Shown here piece by piece: positions 42,791 through 52,705 of a DNA stretch of 64,000 bases. Source of the DNA: Cyclobacteriaceae bacterium. Its GTDB lineage: Bacteria > Bacteroidota > Bacteroidia > Cytophagales > Cyclobacteriaceae. Numbering within the stretch: the first letter of the stretch is position 1; each line of letters begins with the position of its first letter. The DNA is taken from NCBI GenBank assembly GCA_028285445.1, contig JANQPQ010000056.1, forward strand, positions 1 through 64,000, read 5' to 3'. The notes beneath the pieces were generated by a model that did not search any database, was not told where the DNA came from, and worked only from the letters and a program-made list of their open reading frames with translations. The translations under genes and the position numbers were made by a program.

Positions 42791-43672
42791 TTAATTCTTT
42801 GTTAGTTGCGTGACCGCCTCTGAGGCCAAATTCAGCTTGTAAATTTCCTCATCCCCATCTTTGGGAGACATGTACAAGATGTACTCACCATCAGCAGACC
42901 ACCGTGGGTAAAACTGCACCTCTCCATCGGGGCTTAATTGCCTCTCCTCTGAACCATCGATATTGATCATAAATACCGCAAACCCCGATGATCCCCTACG
43001 CTGAAAAACCAATTTCTTTCCATCCGGCGACCAATCTGCGAAAAGGTCCAGTCGCCCTTTAGTAATCCGGCGAACGCTATTCCCATCGGCATCCATGATG
43101 TAGATATTCATTTGCCCATCCCTGTCTGAGGAAAAAGCGATGTGCTTACCATCTGGCGACCAATTTGGCATCATCTCGTTGCTGGCAGTATTTGTGAGGT
43201 TGGTTAATTCCTGGCTGTTCCGATCAAATGCATATATCTCACCGTTACCATCGCGGTGGCTGCTAAACAGCAACTTGGAATCATCCGGAGCCCAAGAGGC
43301 ATATTCTTCGGCGTCCCGTGCAGGATGTTTGCTAATATTTATCGACGGTCCGCCGTTAGCTGACATGATGAAAAGATCGTAAGCGCCATCCACCTTTCTG
43401 GCAAAAGCGATAACCTGGCCATCATTAGACCAAACCGGGTAGTGATCATCCACATCATTATTGGTTAACCGCTTGAGTTCTCCACCATTTGTATTCATAC
43501 GATAAATCTCATAATTGCCATCTCGGAAAGTCGAAAAACCTATCCATTGACCATCAGCTGACCAGGAAGGACCGGTATCAACTCGTGTCTTCTCTCTTTG
43601 CTGCTTAGCCAGCACCTGTGAAGAAAAAACTAAACAGTAAAGAAGTATCAATTCAAATAAATAGCTGCGCAT
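42791..43672 (-). CDS. TolB-like beta-propeller protein (PD40 repeats)
   Basis: A 293-residue secreted protein with an N-terminal signal (LLYCLVFSSQVLA). About six WD40-like PD40 repeats follow, each with a W-S-x-D-G-x-x-I-A/V-F signature (PSWSADGQWIGFST, PVWSNDGQVIAFAR, ASWAPDDSKLLFSS, PNWSPDGKHIAFSS, ADWSPDGKKLVFQR, PRWSADGEYILYMS). This is the propeller of TolB without TolB's N-terminal domain. Binding role in the periplasm or at the surface; partner unknown. Confidence 0.88.
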   Translation of the reverse strand: MRSYLFELILLYCLVFSSQVLAKQQREKTRVDTGPSWSADGQWIGFSTFRDGNYEIYRMNTNGGELKRLTNNDVDDHYPVWSNDGQVIAFARKVDGAYDLFIMSANGGPSINISKHPARDAEEYASWAPDDSKLLFSSHRDGNGEIYAFDRNSQELTNLTNTASNEMMPNWSPDGKHIAFSSDRDGQMNIYIMDADGNSVRRITKGRLDLFADWSPDGKKLVFQRRGSSGFAVFMINIDGSEERQLSPDGEVQFYPRWSADGEYILYMSPKDGDEEIYKLNLASEAVTQLTKN

Positions 43673-43852
43673 AATGTTTTAAATTTTTAAGGCTTCAGCC
43701 CTGAAATACGGACAGGCAGCGTTGAAAATTTAGATTCAGATTACCTAAGTGATGAAGTGTTGTGTATTTGGCGCGAACTGTAGCTATTTGCCCAAACTCG
43801 GGTAGCTAAACCGATAGCCATTCCGTATTATCATTAGTAGAATAATCGTGGC

Positions 43853-44680
43853 ATGATACAGACCCTAAGGTTCCCATTACCGCAAAGTGATTCTTTTGGC
43901 TTTGGCACAAGAAATCAGTACCTGTTTCTACTCTCTATTTTTAACATTCTGGCATTCGTGCATTTTGGCGCCCTACAGATTCGCGTACTATTGGAACTAT
44001 CCGTGGGCATAAGAATGCATTGGGTGTTTCTTTCCATTTGGGGCTCTTACAACATATTTGCTATTTGTGCGGTGCTCTTTTTGAAGTTGAAAAGCAACCG
44101 CGCCCTTCTTACACACTGGATAGCTTTCTTTTTAATTGCTGCATTGTTTTATAACCTCTCCAATGCCTTTATCTATCAACTATCATTCGGACAGCCCGTG
44201 GTAATGGGGAAAGTGCTACGAAGTTTTATGTACAATACCACCGGCTTCATACATGTAAGTATGTTACTAACCTTGCTAGTTTATGTTATTCATTTTTGGT
44301 TTCATTCCAGCAATCAGGCAAAGGTCAATCCGGGCAATAAACTTGAGTTGAGAACTCCTGATGGTATTCAATATGTTAATCCACAAGAAATAATATTTGC
44401 CAAGGCTGAACAAAACTATGTTACCCTTCAGCTTCTAAACAAGAAGGAACTCTTCCGGTACAAGATTAGCGACCTCGAGCATAGACTTACGGATTATCGA
44501 GGCTTTATACGCTCTCATCGTTCCTACATTCTGAATTCAAGGTATGTCTCCAAACTGGTGTCTGCAAGTAACGGAGTAGATGTAAAATGCCAACTGGATC
44601 CTGGATTTACCGTACCGGTGAGTAGGGCGAAGAAAGCTGAGGTGATTCGATTTTTAAGAGATAAGCACAATCACAGTTAA
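43853..44680 (+). CDS. membrane-anchored LytTR transcriptional regulator
   Basis: A 275-residue protein. Four membrane helices occupy residues about 25-150 (LSIFNILAFVHFGALQIRVL, VFLSIWGSYNIFAICAVLF, LTHWIAFFLIAALFYNLSN, FIHVSMLLTLLVYVIHFWF). A LytTR DNA-binding domain follows (IIFAKAEQNYVTLQLLNKKE, YRGFIRSHRSYILNSRYVSK, PVSRAKKAEVIRFL). Signals would be received directly by the membrane part. No kinase partner is encoded here. Confidence 0.9.
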   Translation: MIQTLRFPLPQSDSFGFGTRNQYLFLLSIFNILAFVHFGALQIRVLLELSVGIRMHWVFLSIWGSYNIFAICAVLFLKLKSNRALLTHWIAFFLIAALFYNLSNAFIYQLSFGQPVVMGKVLRSFMYNTTGFIHVSMLLTLLVYVIHFWFHSSNQAKVNPGNKLELRTPDGIQYVNPQEIIFAKAEQNYVTLQLLNKKELFRYKISDLEHRLTDYRGFIRSHRSYILNSRYVSKLVSASNGVDVKCQLDPGFTVPVSRAKKAEVIRFLRDKHNHS

Positions 44681-44723
44681 TCATAATTTCAGCTTCAGTC
44701 TAAATTACCTGGCAAGATTGAAT

Positions 44724-45464
44724 CTAAGCCATCGCCTTTTTATTCCACCTATTCCCAATCCTCCACAGCACAATACCGATTACAATACAAAACAAAGCTG
44801 GTATGCCCAAAGTTAGCAACAAACCTCCCCTAATGAGATCGAGGGCTTGCATACCGCCAGCATTATCGTCAGCACCAGCACCATCCTGCAAAGTATCATA
44901 GAAGTTCATTGTTAAGCCCTCTTCGAAGTAGGCCATATCTGGGTTGTTGGGATGTATATATACAGTTACTTGCTGGTTGAGGGTATACTTGTCTGGCTCC
45001 ACCGCGGGCCAAATATCAGACCTGTACTCCTCTCCTTCCCAACTATATTCCACAACCGGGTACGCCTCATGGCCCTCGGTTGTTGACAATTCCACTATCA
45101 CCGCCTCAACTGTCACCAACTCATCTCTTTCCAGGTACACTATCAGATACATTATGCCCACTCCCAGTAATAAGATAATCGCGGTCATGAAGAAAAACAG
45201 ACCTATTCCCTTAAGGAACAAACCCATGCATCCGCTACATCCTGCCGATGCCGCCGCTGGTAGTTGCTCTATTGGCGGGGCCTTTTCCAGGCGCTCTTGC
45301 TTTTCCCTCTGCTCCTTTTCAATTTGGCGACTGGCAGCATTAACCAGCCTTTCGGCCTGGGTATCGCTGAAGCCAAAAGCGCTCCTTATATAGTCTATTG
45401 CTTCATCACGCTTGCCATCTCTAACCAGGTCCTTTATTTTCTCCTTCCGTGGATCGTTTTTCAT
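44724..45464 (-). CDS. DUF3592-like membrane protein
   Basis: A 246-residue protein. The N terminus is a cytosolic helical segment (KIKDLVRDGKRDEAIDYIRS). A cysteine motif GCSGCMG precedes the first membrane helix (about 86-110). A compact extracytoplasmic beta domain follows (VEAVIVELSTTEGHEAYPVV, VTVYIHPNNPDMAYFEEGL) and a second helix near 216-237. The domain with the YHPxNP-like turn is that of DUF3592. Function unknown. Confidence 0.75.
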   Translation of the reverse strand: MKNDPRKEKIKDLVRDGKRDEAIDYIRSAFGFSDTQAERLVNAASRQIEKEQREKQERLEKAPPIEQLPAAASAGCSGCMGLFLKGIGLFFFMTAIILLLGVGIMYLIVYLERDELVTVEAVIVELSTTEGHEAYPVVEYSWEGEEYRSDIWPAVEPDKYTLNQQVTVYIHPNNPDMAYFEEGLTMNFYDTLQDGAGADDNAGGMQALDLIRGGLLLTLGIPALFCIVIGIVLWRIGNRWNKKAMA

Positions 45465-45685
45465 AGCTAGGTAGTTTCACGCCGCTTTGATTACGGTAAT
45501 ATAAGGAATTAAGGTAGTGTATGCGTATTTCGACCCTTGCCAGAGGTTCAAGTTGTTTTTTTCATTGATTGCTTGCCGATGAAAAACCAAAGCCGATAAG
45601 ATTGTTTGGCAGGTTCGGGTACCTTCCGTAAAACAGAAATTCAACCAAATTCCTGTAGCTTTGCTTCTTTTAGTAAACATCTCCC

Positions 45686-48175
45686 TTGGCATTCAATCCG
45701 CAACAAATTGACCTTCCGGTAAAGGAAATTATTCCTGAAGTTCTGGAAACGCTTCGAACTGATAATACACTTATTATAAATGCTCCAGCTGGTGCTGGTA
45801 AATCTACCTTGATTCCTTTGGCATTTCTTGATGAACCTTGGATCCAGGGCCGTAAGATATTAATGCTTGAGCCGCGACGGTTGGCAGCTAAAGCTATTGC
45901 CAGTCGCATGTCATATTTCCTACAGGAAGAGGTCGGCCATAGTATAGGCTATCGTATACGCTTCGAAAGCAGAGTTTCTGAAAATACTCGCATTGAAGTA
46001 GTAACGGAAGGTATCCTGACCCGAATGCTACAAAGCGACAATGAGCTAAAAGGCGTGGCCATGGTAATATTTGATGAGTTCCATGAGCGCAGTATCCATG
46101 CTGATTTAGCACTAGCCCTTTGTCGCGAAAGCCAGCAAGTGCTGAGACCAGATCTTAAAGTGCTGGTGATGTCGGCAACTTTGGATATGCCATTGCTTAC
46201 CCGTCTATTGAATTGCAAAGCAGCTACCAGCGACGGCAGGTTGTTTCCGGTAGATATTTCCCACGAAGGGGATACTGATATGATGATGATGCCGGAACAA
46301 TGTGCAACCGTAGTAAAGAAGGCGTCAAAAGCCAATGATGGTGACATCCTGGTGTTTCTACCAGGTCAAGGAGAAATATTGAAAACGGAAGCACTGTTAA
46401 GAAAGTTGTTACCCGACTTTCTCATAATGCCACTCTACGGGGCCATGCCTTTCTCCAAGCAGCAGGCAGCAATTTTCCCACATAAGTCCGGCAAAAGGAA
46501 GGTAGTATTAGCCACTTCAATTGCTGAGACCAGTTTAACTATTGAAGGCATTAAGGTGGTAGTAGACTCAGGTTTTGGTCGTACCGCCAAATTTGACCCC
46601 AAGTCTGGCCTAACCAGATTGCAGACCGTACAGATCAGTAAAGATTCGGCAGACCAACGAGCGGGCCGTGCTGGTAGATTAAGCGCGGGCGTTTGCTATC
46701 GTATGTGGTCAGAAACAACTCATTCCAGGTTACAAGAGCACCTGGTACCGGAAATCCTAGAAGCAGATTTGGCTTCTTTGGTCTTGGAACTGGCCAACTG
46801 GGGCATCAAAGACATTAATCAACTAACCTGGCTTTCTCCGCCCTCAGCAGGGGCTGTAAACCAAGCTAGTCAAACTTTACATGAGTTAGATGCATTAGAT
46901 AGCGGGGATATTACCGACCACGGCAAACGGATGTTGGAACTACCTTGCCATCCACGCATAGCCCATATGTTGCTGAACGCCGAAGACCAGGACCAAGTGC
47001 AACTGGCTGCAGATATTGCAGCAGTACTTGAAGAACGTGACCCATTGGGAACCGGAGTTGGTATTGATATTAACATCCGCATCGAAGCCTTAAGGCGGTT
47101 TCGTAGGGAAACCAGAAGCGGTGGTAAAATGGCGAGAGTTAACAAAATTGCTCAATCGTATTTGAGTTTGTTCCAGGTGGAAGAAGATAATAATACAGTT
47201 GACCCATATGACACCGGAGTACTGCTCACCTATGCCTATCCAGAGCGCATCGCGCACAACCGCCCTGGTAACAACGCCCAATTCAAGCTGGCAAACGGCA
47301 ATATTGCTATTACTGGCCATAAGGATGATTTGGCCCATGAGTCATGGTTGGCTGTAGCCCATGTAGACGCACGAGATGGCTTGGGTAAGATCTTCCTGGC
47401 ATCCCCCCTTAATCCAACGGACCTGGCCCCGATGGTGAAAGAGCAGGAAATAGTGAAATGGGACAGCAAAGATGGAGGCTTAATTGCCACCAAAGACCTA
47501 CGCATTGGCAATATCGTACTGCAGTCGACGCCTTTGCCAGACCCCGACCCTAGCCGCAAAGCGGAGGCAATCGCCGAAGCCATCAAACGCGAGGGCAGTC
47601 ACCTCCTTGATTTTTCCAAGCAGGTGACTAACTGGCAAAACCGAGTATTGAGCCTGAGAAAGTGGAGAACCGAGGAAAGTTGGCCAGATGTAAGCACCCC
47701 GGCATTGCTGCTCTCAGCTAAAGATTGGCTTGGACCTTATCTTGAAGATATTAAAAGACCACAACAACTAAAGCAACTGGATTTGCAAACCATCCTTCAC
47801 CACAGTCTGGATTACGATCAGCAACAATTGCTTAACAGGCTGGCTCCGGAGGAAATTGAAGTTCCCAGTGGTTCAACCATAAAATTGCAATACAATGCCG
47901 ATGGTTCCTCCCCAATACTGGCTGTGCGCATTCAGGAAGTATTCGGGCTGCAGCAAACCCCAGCGATAAATGATGGAAGAACGAGTATACTGATGCATTT
48001 ACTTTCTCCCGGATTTAAGCCGGTTCAAATAACCGCTGACTTGGAAAGTTTCTGGAAAGCGGCCTACTTCGAGGTTAAGAAGGAACTAAAAAGGCGCTAT
48101 CCCAAGCACGTGTGGCCCGAAGATCCGGCAACGGAACCTGCCATACGTGGAGTAAAGAAGCGGAAGACCAATTGA
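45686..48175 (+). CDS. hrpB: ATP-dependent helicase HrpB
   Basis: An 829-residue DEAH-box helicase starting at a TTG (45686); a stop codon lies four codons upstream, so no upstream ATG fits. Motif I is NAPAGAGKS (about 32-40), motif II DEFHERS (130-136), motif III MSATLD, and motif VI QRAGRAGR. The C-terminal half has the HrpB-specific domain (VEEDNNTVDPYDTGVLLTYA, PEEIEVPSGSTIKLQYNADG). Length and layout match HrpB of many bacteria, an RNA or DNA helicase of unclear role. The MFS gene follows with overlapping stop and start. Confidence 0.93.
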   Translation: MAFNPQQIDLPVKEIIPEVLETLRTDNTLIINAPAGAGKSTLIPLAFLDEPWIQGRKILMLEPRRLAAKAIASRMSYFLQEEVGHSIGYRIRFESRVSENTRIEVVTEGILTRMLQSDNELKGVAMVIFDEFHERSIHADLALALCRESQQVLRPDLKVLVMSATLDMPLLTRLLNCKAATSDGRLFPVDISHEGDTDMMMMPEQCATVVKKASKANDGDILVFLPGQGEILKTEALLRKLLPDFLIMPLYGAMPFSKQQAAIFPHKSGKRKVVLATSIAETSLTIEGIKVVVDSGFGRTAKFDPKSGLTRLQTVQISKDSADQRAGRAGRLSAGVCYRMWSETTHSRLQEHLVPEILEADLASLVLELANWGIKDINQLTWLSPPSAGAVNQASQTLHELDALDSGDITDHGKRMLELPCHPRIAHMLLNAEDQDQVQLAADIAAVLEERDPLGTGVGIDINIRIEALRRFRRETRSGGKMARVNKIAQSYLSLFQVEEDNNTVDPYDTGVLLTYAYPERIAHNRPGNNAQFKLANGNIAITGHKDDLAHESWLAVAHVDARDGLGKIFLASPLNPTDLAPMVKEQEIVKWDSKDGGLIATKDLRIGNIVLQSTPLPDPDPSRKAEAIAEAIKREGSHLLDFSKQVTNWQNRVLSLRKWRTEESWPDVSTPALLLSAKDWLGPYLEDIKRPQQLKQLDLQTILHHSLDYDQQQLLNRLAPEEIEVPSGSTIKLQYNADGSSPILAVRIQEVFGLQQTPAINDGRTSILMHLLSPGFKPVQITADLESFWKAAYFEVKKELKRRYPKHVWPEDPATEPAIRGVKKRKTN

Positions 48176-49395
48176 GTCAACAAGCAAACCACAATGACAA
48201 TTCAGTTGTAGTCTTAGGACTGAAAGAGAACTGGAGGCAATTCGCACTTCTTGTAGTTATTAATGGCTTTGTAGGCGGTATGGTTGGCCTGGAACGAACC
48301 ATCCTGCCCCAACTTGCCGAGGCAGACTTCTCAATAGCTGCCAGGACTGCCATTCTATCATTTATCGTAGTTTTTGGTATTTCCAAAGCCATTAGCAATT
48401 ACTATGCGGGTGCTCTTGCCAATAAAATGGGTCGTAAAAGACTGCTCATAATTGGCTGGTTAGTTGGAATACCTGTGCCGCTGATTTTAATCTATGCCCC
48501 AAGCTGGAATTGGGTAGTAGCGGCAAATGTGCTCCTTGGTATCAATCAGGGTCTGACGTGGTCGAGCACCGTGGTTATGAAGATTGACCTGGTGGGCAAA
48601 AAGAACAGAGGTTTGGCCATGGGGTTAAATGAATCGGCCGGGTATTTGGCAGTAGGCATCATGGCCTTTCTTACTGGATGGATAGCCACGGAGTACGGAC
48701 TTCGACCTTTCCCCTTTTACTTAGGTGTTGGGCTTGCAATAACTGGGCTTTTGAGTAGTCTATTTTTTGTAAAAGACACAAGAAGCCATGCCAAAGCCGA
48801 ATCAGAGAAAAGCAATATTCCATTGCTAAGAAATGTCTTCAAAGAAACCACCTGGCTAAACCGCAACTTAGGCTCCATTTCCCAGGCTGGTCTAGTTAAT
48901 AATCTTAACGACGGAATGATATGGGGTTTACTTCCCCTGCTGTTAGCGACCAAAGGTTTCGAACTTGTTGAGATAGGCAAAATAGTGGCTATATACCCAG
49001 CTGTCTGGGGGCTAGGACAACTTGTAACGGGAAAGCTTGCAGATCACTGGGCAAAGAAGCGGATGCTGTTTTGGGGCATGCTTTTGCAAGGGTTGGCTAT
49101 AATTGCCATGTTTTATGCAAATGATTTTTGGACATATAGCCTACTTGCAGTAGCTATTGGTGTCGGCACTGCTTTGGTATACCCCACTTTCCTGGCAGCC
49201 ATTGCCGACTTCACCAATCCTAAACAGCGGGCGGAAAGTGTGGGTGTATTCCGGCTGTGGAGAGACCTTGGCTATGCAATCGGCGCCATCCTTACGGGCC
49301 TGATGGCTGATTACTTCAGTGCCGATATGGCCATTTTGCTGATTGGTATCATCACCTTGTTTTCAGCCTTTTTGATTATGATCAGAATGGAATAA
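48172..49395 (+). CDS. major facilitator superfamily transporter
   Basis: A probable start is the TTG at 48172, which overlaps the HrpB stop (TTGA). Starts further up (ATG at 48112) lie within the HrpB gene and add residues without MFS character. The product has about 408 residues and 12 predicted membrane helices, with a motif-A-like loop after helix 2 (GALANKMGRKRLLIIGW) and a second one after helix 8 (GKLADHWAKKRMLFWG). Substrate unknown. Co-transcribed with hrpB. Confidence 0.85.
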   Translation: MSQQANHNDNSVVVLGLKENWRQFALLVVINGFVGGMVGLERTILPQLAEADFSIAARTAILSFIVVFGISKAISNYYAGALANKMGRKRLLIIGWLVGIPVPLILIYAPSWNWVVAANVLLGINQGLTWSSTVVMKIDLVGKKNRGLAMGLNESAGYLAVGIMAFLTGWIATEYGLRPFPFYLGVGLAITGLLSSLFFVKDTRSHAKAESEKSNIPLLRNVFKETTWLNRNLGSISQAGLVNNLNDGMIWGLLPLLLATKGFELVEIGKIVAIYPAVWGLGQLVTGKLADHWAKKRMLFWGMLLQGLAIIAMFYANDFWTYSLLAVAIGVGTALVYPTFLAAIADFTNPKQRAESVGVFRLWRDLGYAIGAILTGLMADYFSADMAILLIGIITLFSAFLIMIRME

Positions 49396-49406
49396 CGCAA
49401 CGTCTA

Positions 49407-50090
49407 TTACTGCAGCCTGAAAGTTCGCCTGAAGTGCTTATACCTGATGGCGCTGTATTTTGCTACTAAGGTAGAGTCCGGCATATCAATATCTGGTGCT
49501 ACCACGGCCAGGTCAAATTCCAAGCCGCTTTCTAAAGACACCGCAAAGTTCTTTGTCGCAATTTCAGCTGTGAGTTCTCCAGTGGCTTCGCCGGTTGTTA
49601 GCATAATGGCTTGTACTTGTCGTCGCTGCCTTTCCCCATCCCGTGTATAGTTTTCCCATTGCAGTCTGGGAGTCTCCTCTGGTGAAATCCAGGCTTCATA
49701 GTACCTGTTTGGGAAGAAAAACCTCAAGGCCAGGTTATCATAGTAATACATGCGGTCTCCCCTATATCGGCCTGAAGGATGTTGCCAGCGAACGGAATCA
49801 AAAGGAACAACTCCGGTATCCCAAATATTGTCTTGCCAGCTAATAGGTATTCTCAGGGCATCTTCTGTCCAGCAGATATCAAGCTTTACCTCATGATCAG
49901 CGCTTCCTTCAAAAGCAAACCTGCCTCCTTCTTCAAAAACGAAAGCATTTACATCTACATTTTTACCGGTTTCACATTTGGAGATAACAAACACCTCTTT
50001 TTCCTCCTGGCCAAAAACAGCCACTGATATTGCAGTTACTAATGAGAAGAATATAGAAGTGATAAAGTACTTTCCTTGCAGGGTTACCAT
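49407..50090 (-). CDS. secreted hypothetical protein, carbohydrate-binding-like fold possible
   Basis: An ATG at 50090 begins MVTLQGKYFITSIFFSLVTA, a clear signal peptide ending near AVFGQ; an ATG at 50144 adds 18 residues of no family character. The mature part is beta-rich (VKLDICWTEDALRIPISWQD, MYYYDNLALRFFFPNRYYEA, FAVSLESGLEFDLAVVAPDI). The pattern resembles CBM9-like domains, but this is not secure. Convergent with the MFS gene. Confidence 0.6.
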   Translation of the reverse strand: MVTLQGKYFITSIFFSLVTAISVAVFGQEEKEVFVISKCETGKNVDVNAFVFEEGGRFAFEGSADHEVKLDICWTEDALRIPISWQDNIWDTGVVPFDSVRWQHPSGRYRGDRMYYYDNLALRFFFPNRYYEAWISPEETPRLQWENYTRDGERQRRQVQAIMLTTGEATGELTAEIATKNFAVSLESGLEFDLAVVAPDIDMPDSTLVAKYSAIRYKHFRRTFRLQ

Positions 50091-50232
50091 AACTTTAAGC
50101 GTTTGACCGAATGCTGAAAATATCCAAGAACCAATGCAGTTCATAGGTTTTTGGGATGATCGGTTGCTGAAGGAATAAGGGTTGGGTGCAACCTACCCGC
50201 TTAGAAAATGGTCAATACCTAAAGCCATAACA

Positions 50233-51366
50233 ATGCCGGATATGATAACTACAGTGGTGCTCTTTGGCATATTGCAAGGATTGATGGTTATATACGTCTT
50301 TTCCCGCAAGGAGCGCATCAAAGAGCATAAATTTCTACTTTGGTTTATCGGGGCATTGCTTTTTGTGCAGCTGCACTCCTTCCTGGCACGATCTGGGCTT
50401 ATGGCCCACACCCTTTTTCTAATGAATACCAACGTGCCATTGATGTTGCTTTTTGGCCCCATACTCTATTTCTATACTCGACAACTCCAGGGTAGAAACC
50501 ACGGTAGCCTCCTAACAACTTTCATACACTGCCTACCCTTTGTATTTTATACTATATACTCTTTCAACTTCTTTTTGCAAGCGCCGGAGTTTAAGTTTAA
50601 TGCATTCGCTGAGCTGGCTGGGCTGCAAGTTCCTGAGCAAAGCTATGAGCAACATTTCCCTTCTGATCCATGGGGAATACAAGGCTGGGTAGTTGTTGAA
50701 TTGATCTCAGCGCATCTGGTGGTTTATTCCCTGGTATCAATCCTGACTTCGGTAAAATCAAGCGATGGCGCCAACAAGCTACTGGAAAGCAAAAGGCAAT
50801 GGGCAATTTTCACCAGTGCTATTCTGTTGCTTGGCGGCATAGTACTGTTCTTATCAGAAGGTGGAGTGATTAATGGCGAGGTTTTCTTCAAGAGCCCCCT
50901 GGCGAACTTTAGTGGCGACATGTTTAGTACGGTGGCCCTTTACGCCACTACGTTCTACCTACTTACCAAGCCTCAATTTTTATTCGCCAAAAATGGGAAA
51001 TATGAAAAATCATCCCTATCAACTGAATATAAAGCTGAAAAACTACAGGTGATCAAAAGCGCCATTGAAGATAACAAACTATTCATGCGCACTGACTTTT
51101 CGCTTGACCTGCTTGCCCAAGCTACTGGCATTACCAAGCACCACATTTCGCAGATCATAAATGAAGAACTCAAGCAGAGCTTCTTTGAGCTTACCAATGA
51201 CTATCGAATAGAGGAAGCTAAGAAGGTTCTTGCCAATGCAGAATTTATCAAAATGGAAGTGTTGGCTTACGATCTTGGTTACCGGTCTAAGTCATCTTTC
51301 TTCAGTGCCTTCAAGAAAGCCACCAGTCTCACTCCCGCCAAATACCTGGAAACGATTGCGATTTAG
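50233..51366 (+). CDS. membrane-anchored AraC-family regulator
   Basis: An ATG at 50233 gives MPDMITTVVLFGILQGLMVI; a TTG at 50182 is in frame but less likely. The N-terminal part has about seven membrane helices (residues 5-240). The last 100 residues are an AraC-type double helix-turn-helix (LDLLAQATGITKHHISQIIN, YDLGYRSKSSFFSAFKKATS). This architecture is common in Bacteroidota and allows direct signalling from the membrane to DNA. The S41 peptidase gene is 86 bp downstream on the same strand. Confidence 0.9.
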   Translation: MPDMITTVVLFGILQGLMVIYVFSRKERIKEHKFLLWFIGALLFVQLHSFLARSGLMAHTLFLMNTNVPLMLLFGPILYFYTRQLQGRNHGSLLTTFIHCLPFVFYTIYSFNFFLQAPEFKFNAFAELAGLQVPEQSYEQHFPSDPWGIQGWVVVELISAHLVVYSLVSILTSVKSSDGANKLLESKRQWAIFTSAILLLGGIVLFLSEGGVINGEVFFKSPLANFSGDMFSTVALYATTFYLLTKPQFLFAKNGKYEKSSLSTEYKAEKLQVIKSAIEDNKLFMRTDFSLDLLAQATGITKHHISQIINEELKQSFFELTNDYRIEEAKKVLANAEFIKMEVLAYDLGYRSKSSFFSAFKKATSLTPAKYLETIAI

Positions 51367-51452
51367 GTTTTTTCCGGTCGGATCGCACCCAATATTCTCA
51401 GTTCTCCGCATCATTTTTAGCCATTTGGCGGTAACTACGGCTAAAAACACAA

Positions 51453-52703
51453 ATGAAAAAACAGCTAATTTTTATACTTCTACTGGCAACAGGTACGGCC
51501 AATGCACAGAAGCCTTACTCCGAAATGACTGCGCAAGATTGGGCAAAGGACATCAATTACCTCAACTCCAAAATGCAAAGGCAGTTCAATTCTTATGTTC
51601 CGGGCATTAAAGAAGAATTCAACACCAGCGCGAAAGATTTGATTTCAAACTTACCCTCATTGAAAAATTACCAGGTTCCATGTGAGATCATGCGCATTCT
51701 AAGCACACTTCAAGATGGTCACACTGAGCTCAATATCGGCCACAATACCGTGGGCTTTCACCGGGTGCCGCTAAGCTTGTACATATTTGATGGGGATTTC
51801 AGAGTGGTCGCTGCTCACGAGAAATACTCAGATATCATTGGAAACAAAGTAGTATCTATTGGCAACCAGCCGATTCAGGAAGCTTTTGATAAATTGAAAA
51901 GCCAGATGTCTCATGACAACGATATGGAATTTCTCCATGCTGGCCCGGGTTATATCATACTTACGGAACTGCTTAGCTGCCTGGATGTAACTAGTAACCC
52001 CTTGGCAGCTACATTCGAATTTGAGCAGGAAGATGGCTCTGTTATCCGCAAGGAATTTACAGGAGTAACCGCTCAAGACTACAGCCAAGGCCCATGGGTC
52101 ACTTACAGGAGTAAGCACAACCTTGAAACTCCGCTCTATCTATCTAACACCTCAGAGAGTTATTGGTATAGGTACATACCTGAATCAAAGGTTATGTACT
52201 TTCATTTCTCAAGGGTTAATAACCAGAAAGGCAAACCCAGCATTAAGAAGTTCAGCAAGGAGCTTTTTGCGGAAATTGACCGAGTACAACCTGAGAAGTT
52301 GATAATAGATTTTAGGCTTAACAATGGTGGTAATTATCACTTATCAGACCCAATCCTCGCCGGAATAAAGTCACGGGAATGGCTTAACCAGAAAGGAAAG
52401 GTTTGGGCAATCACAGGCCGAAGAACATTCTCTGCCGCCTCAAGTACCTGTATCTTTCTAAAGCAGCAGACTGCTACAACCATAATAGGTGAAGCGGGAA
52501 GAACACATCCTAATAAGTCAAATAACAACGAGTACATGACGCTGCCCACCTCTGGCTTTCTAATTGAATACACCACGCGGCTAAGAAAAAAGTGGCCCGA
52601 AAGACCTGACTTGGATCGTATACCGCCAGATATCGAAATCTTGCCTGACTTTGCGAGTTACAAACTGGGCAAAGACAAGGTGCTCGATTATCTTCTTAAG
52701 TAG
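51453..52703 (+). CDS. S41-family peptidase (C-terminal processing peptidase-like)
   Basis: A 416-residue secreted protein with a signal peptide (MKKQLIFILLLATGTANAQ). The S41 core has LIIDFRLNNGGNYHLSDPIL (tail-interacting strand) and the catalytic loop ITGRRTFSAASSTCIFLKQQ, in which Ser327 is the expected nucleophile with a lysine (K337) nearby. The N-terminal half lacks a clear PDZ domain (a GNKVVSIGNQPIQEAFDKLK segment is PDZ-like in its last strand). It probably degrades peptides or proteins in the periplasm. It follows the AraC-type gene, which may control it. Confidence 0.85.
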   Translation: MKKQLIFILLLATGTANAQKPYSEMTAQDWAKDINYLNSKMQRQFNSYVPGIKEEFNTSAKDLISNLPSLKNYQVPCEIMRILSTLQDGHTELNIGHNTVGFHRVPLSLYIFDGDFRVVAAHEKYSDIIGNKVVSIGNQPIQEAFDKLKSQMSHDNDMEFLHAGPGYIILTELLSCLDVTSNPLAATFEFEQEDGSVIRKEFTGVTAQDYSQGPWVTYRSKHNLETPLYLSNTSESYWYRYIPESKVMYFHFSRVNNQKGKPSIKKFSKELFAEIDRVQPEKLIIDFRLNNGGNYHLSDPILAGIKSREWLNQKGKVWAITGRRTFSAASSTCIFLKQQTATTIIGEAGRTHPNKSNNNEYMTLPTSGFLIEYTTRLRKKWPERPDLDRIPPDIEILPDFASYKLGKDKVLDYLLK

Positions 52704-52705
52704 GA

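Noticed and set aside
45477-45692. A 71-codon minus-strand frame in the gap between the DUF3592-like gene and hrpB.
   Set aside because: It fills a divergent promoter region, has no family features, and overlaps the hrpB start. Its composition looks like chance.
48112-48171. Upstream ATG start for the MFS gene.
   Set aside because: It lies inside the HrpB coding region and adds 20 residues without transporter character; the TTG at 48172 overlaps the stop and gives the usual MFS length.
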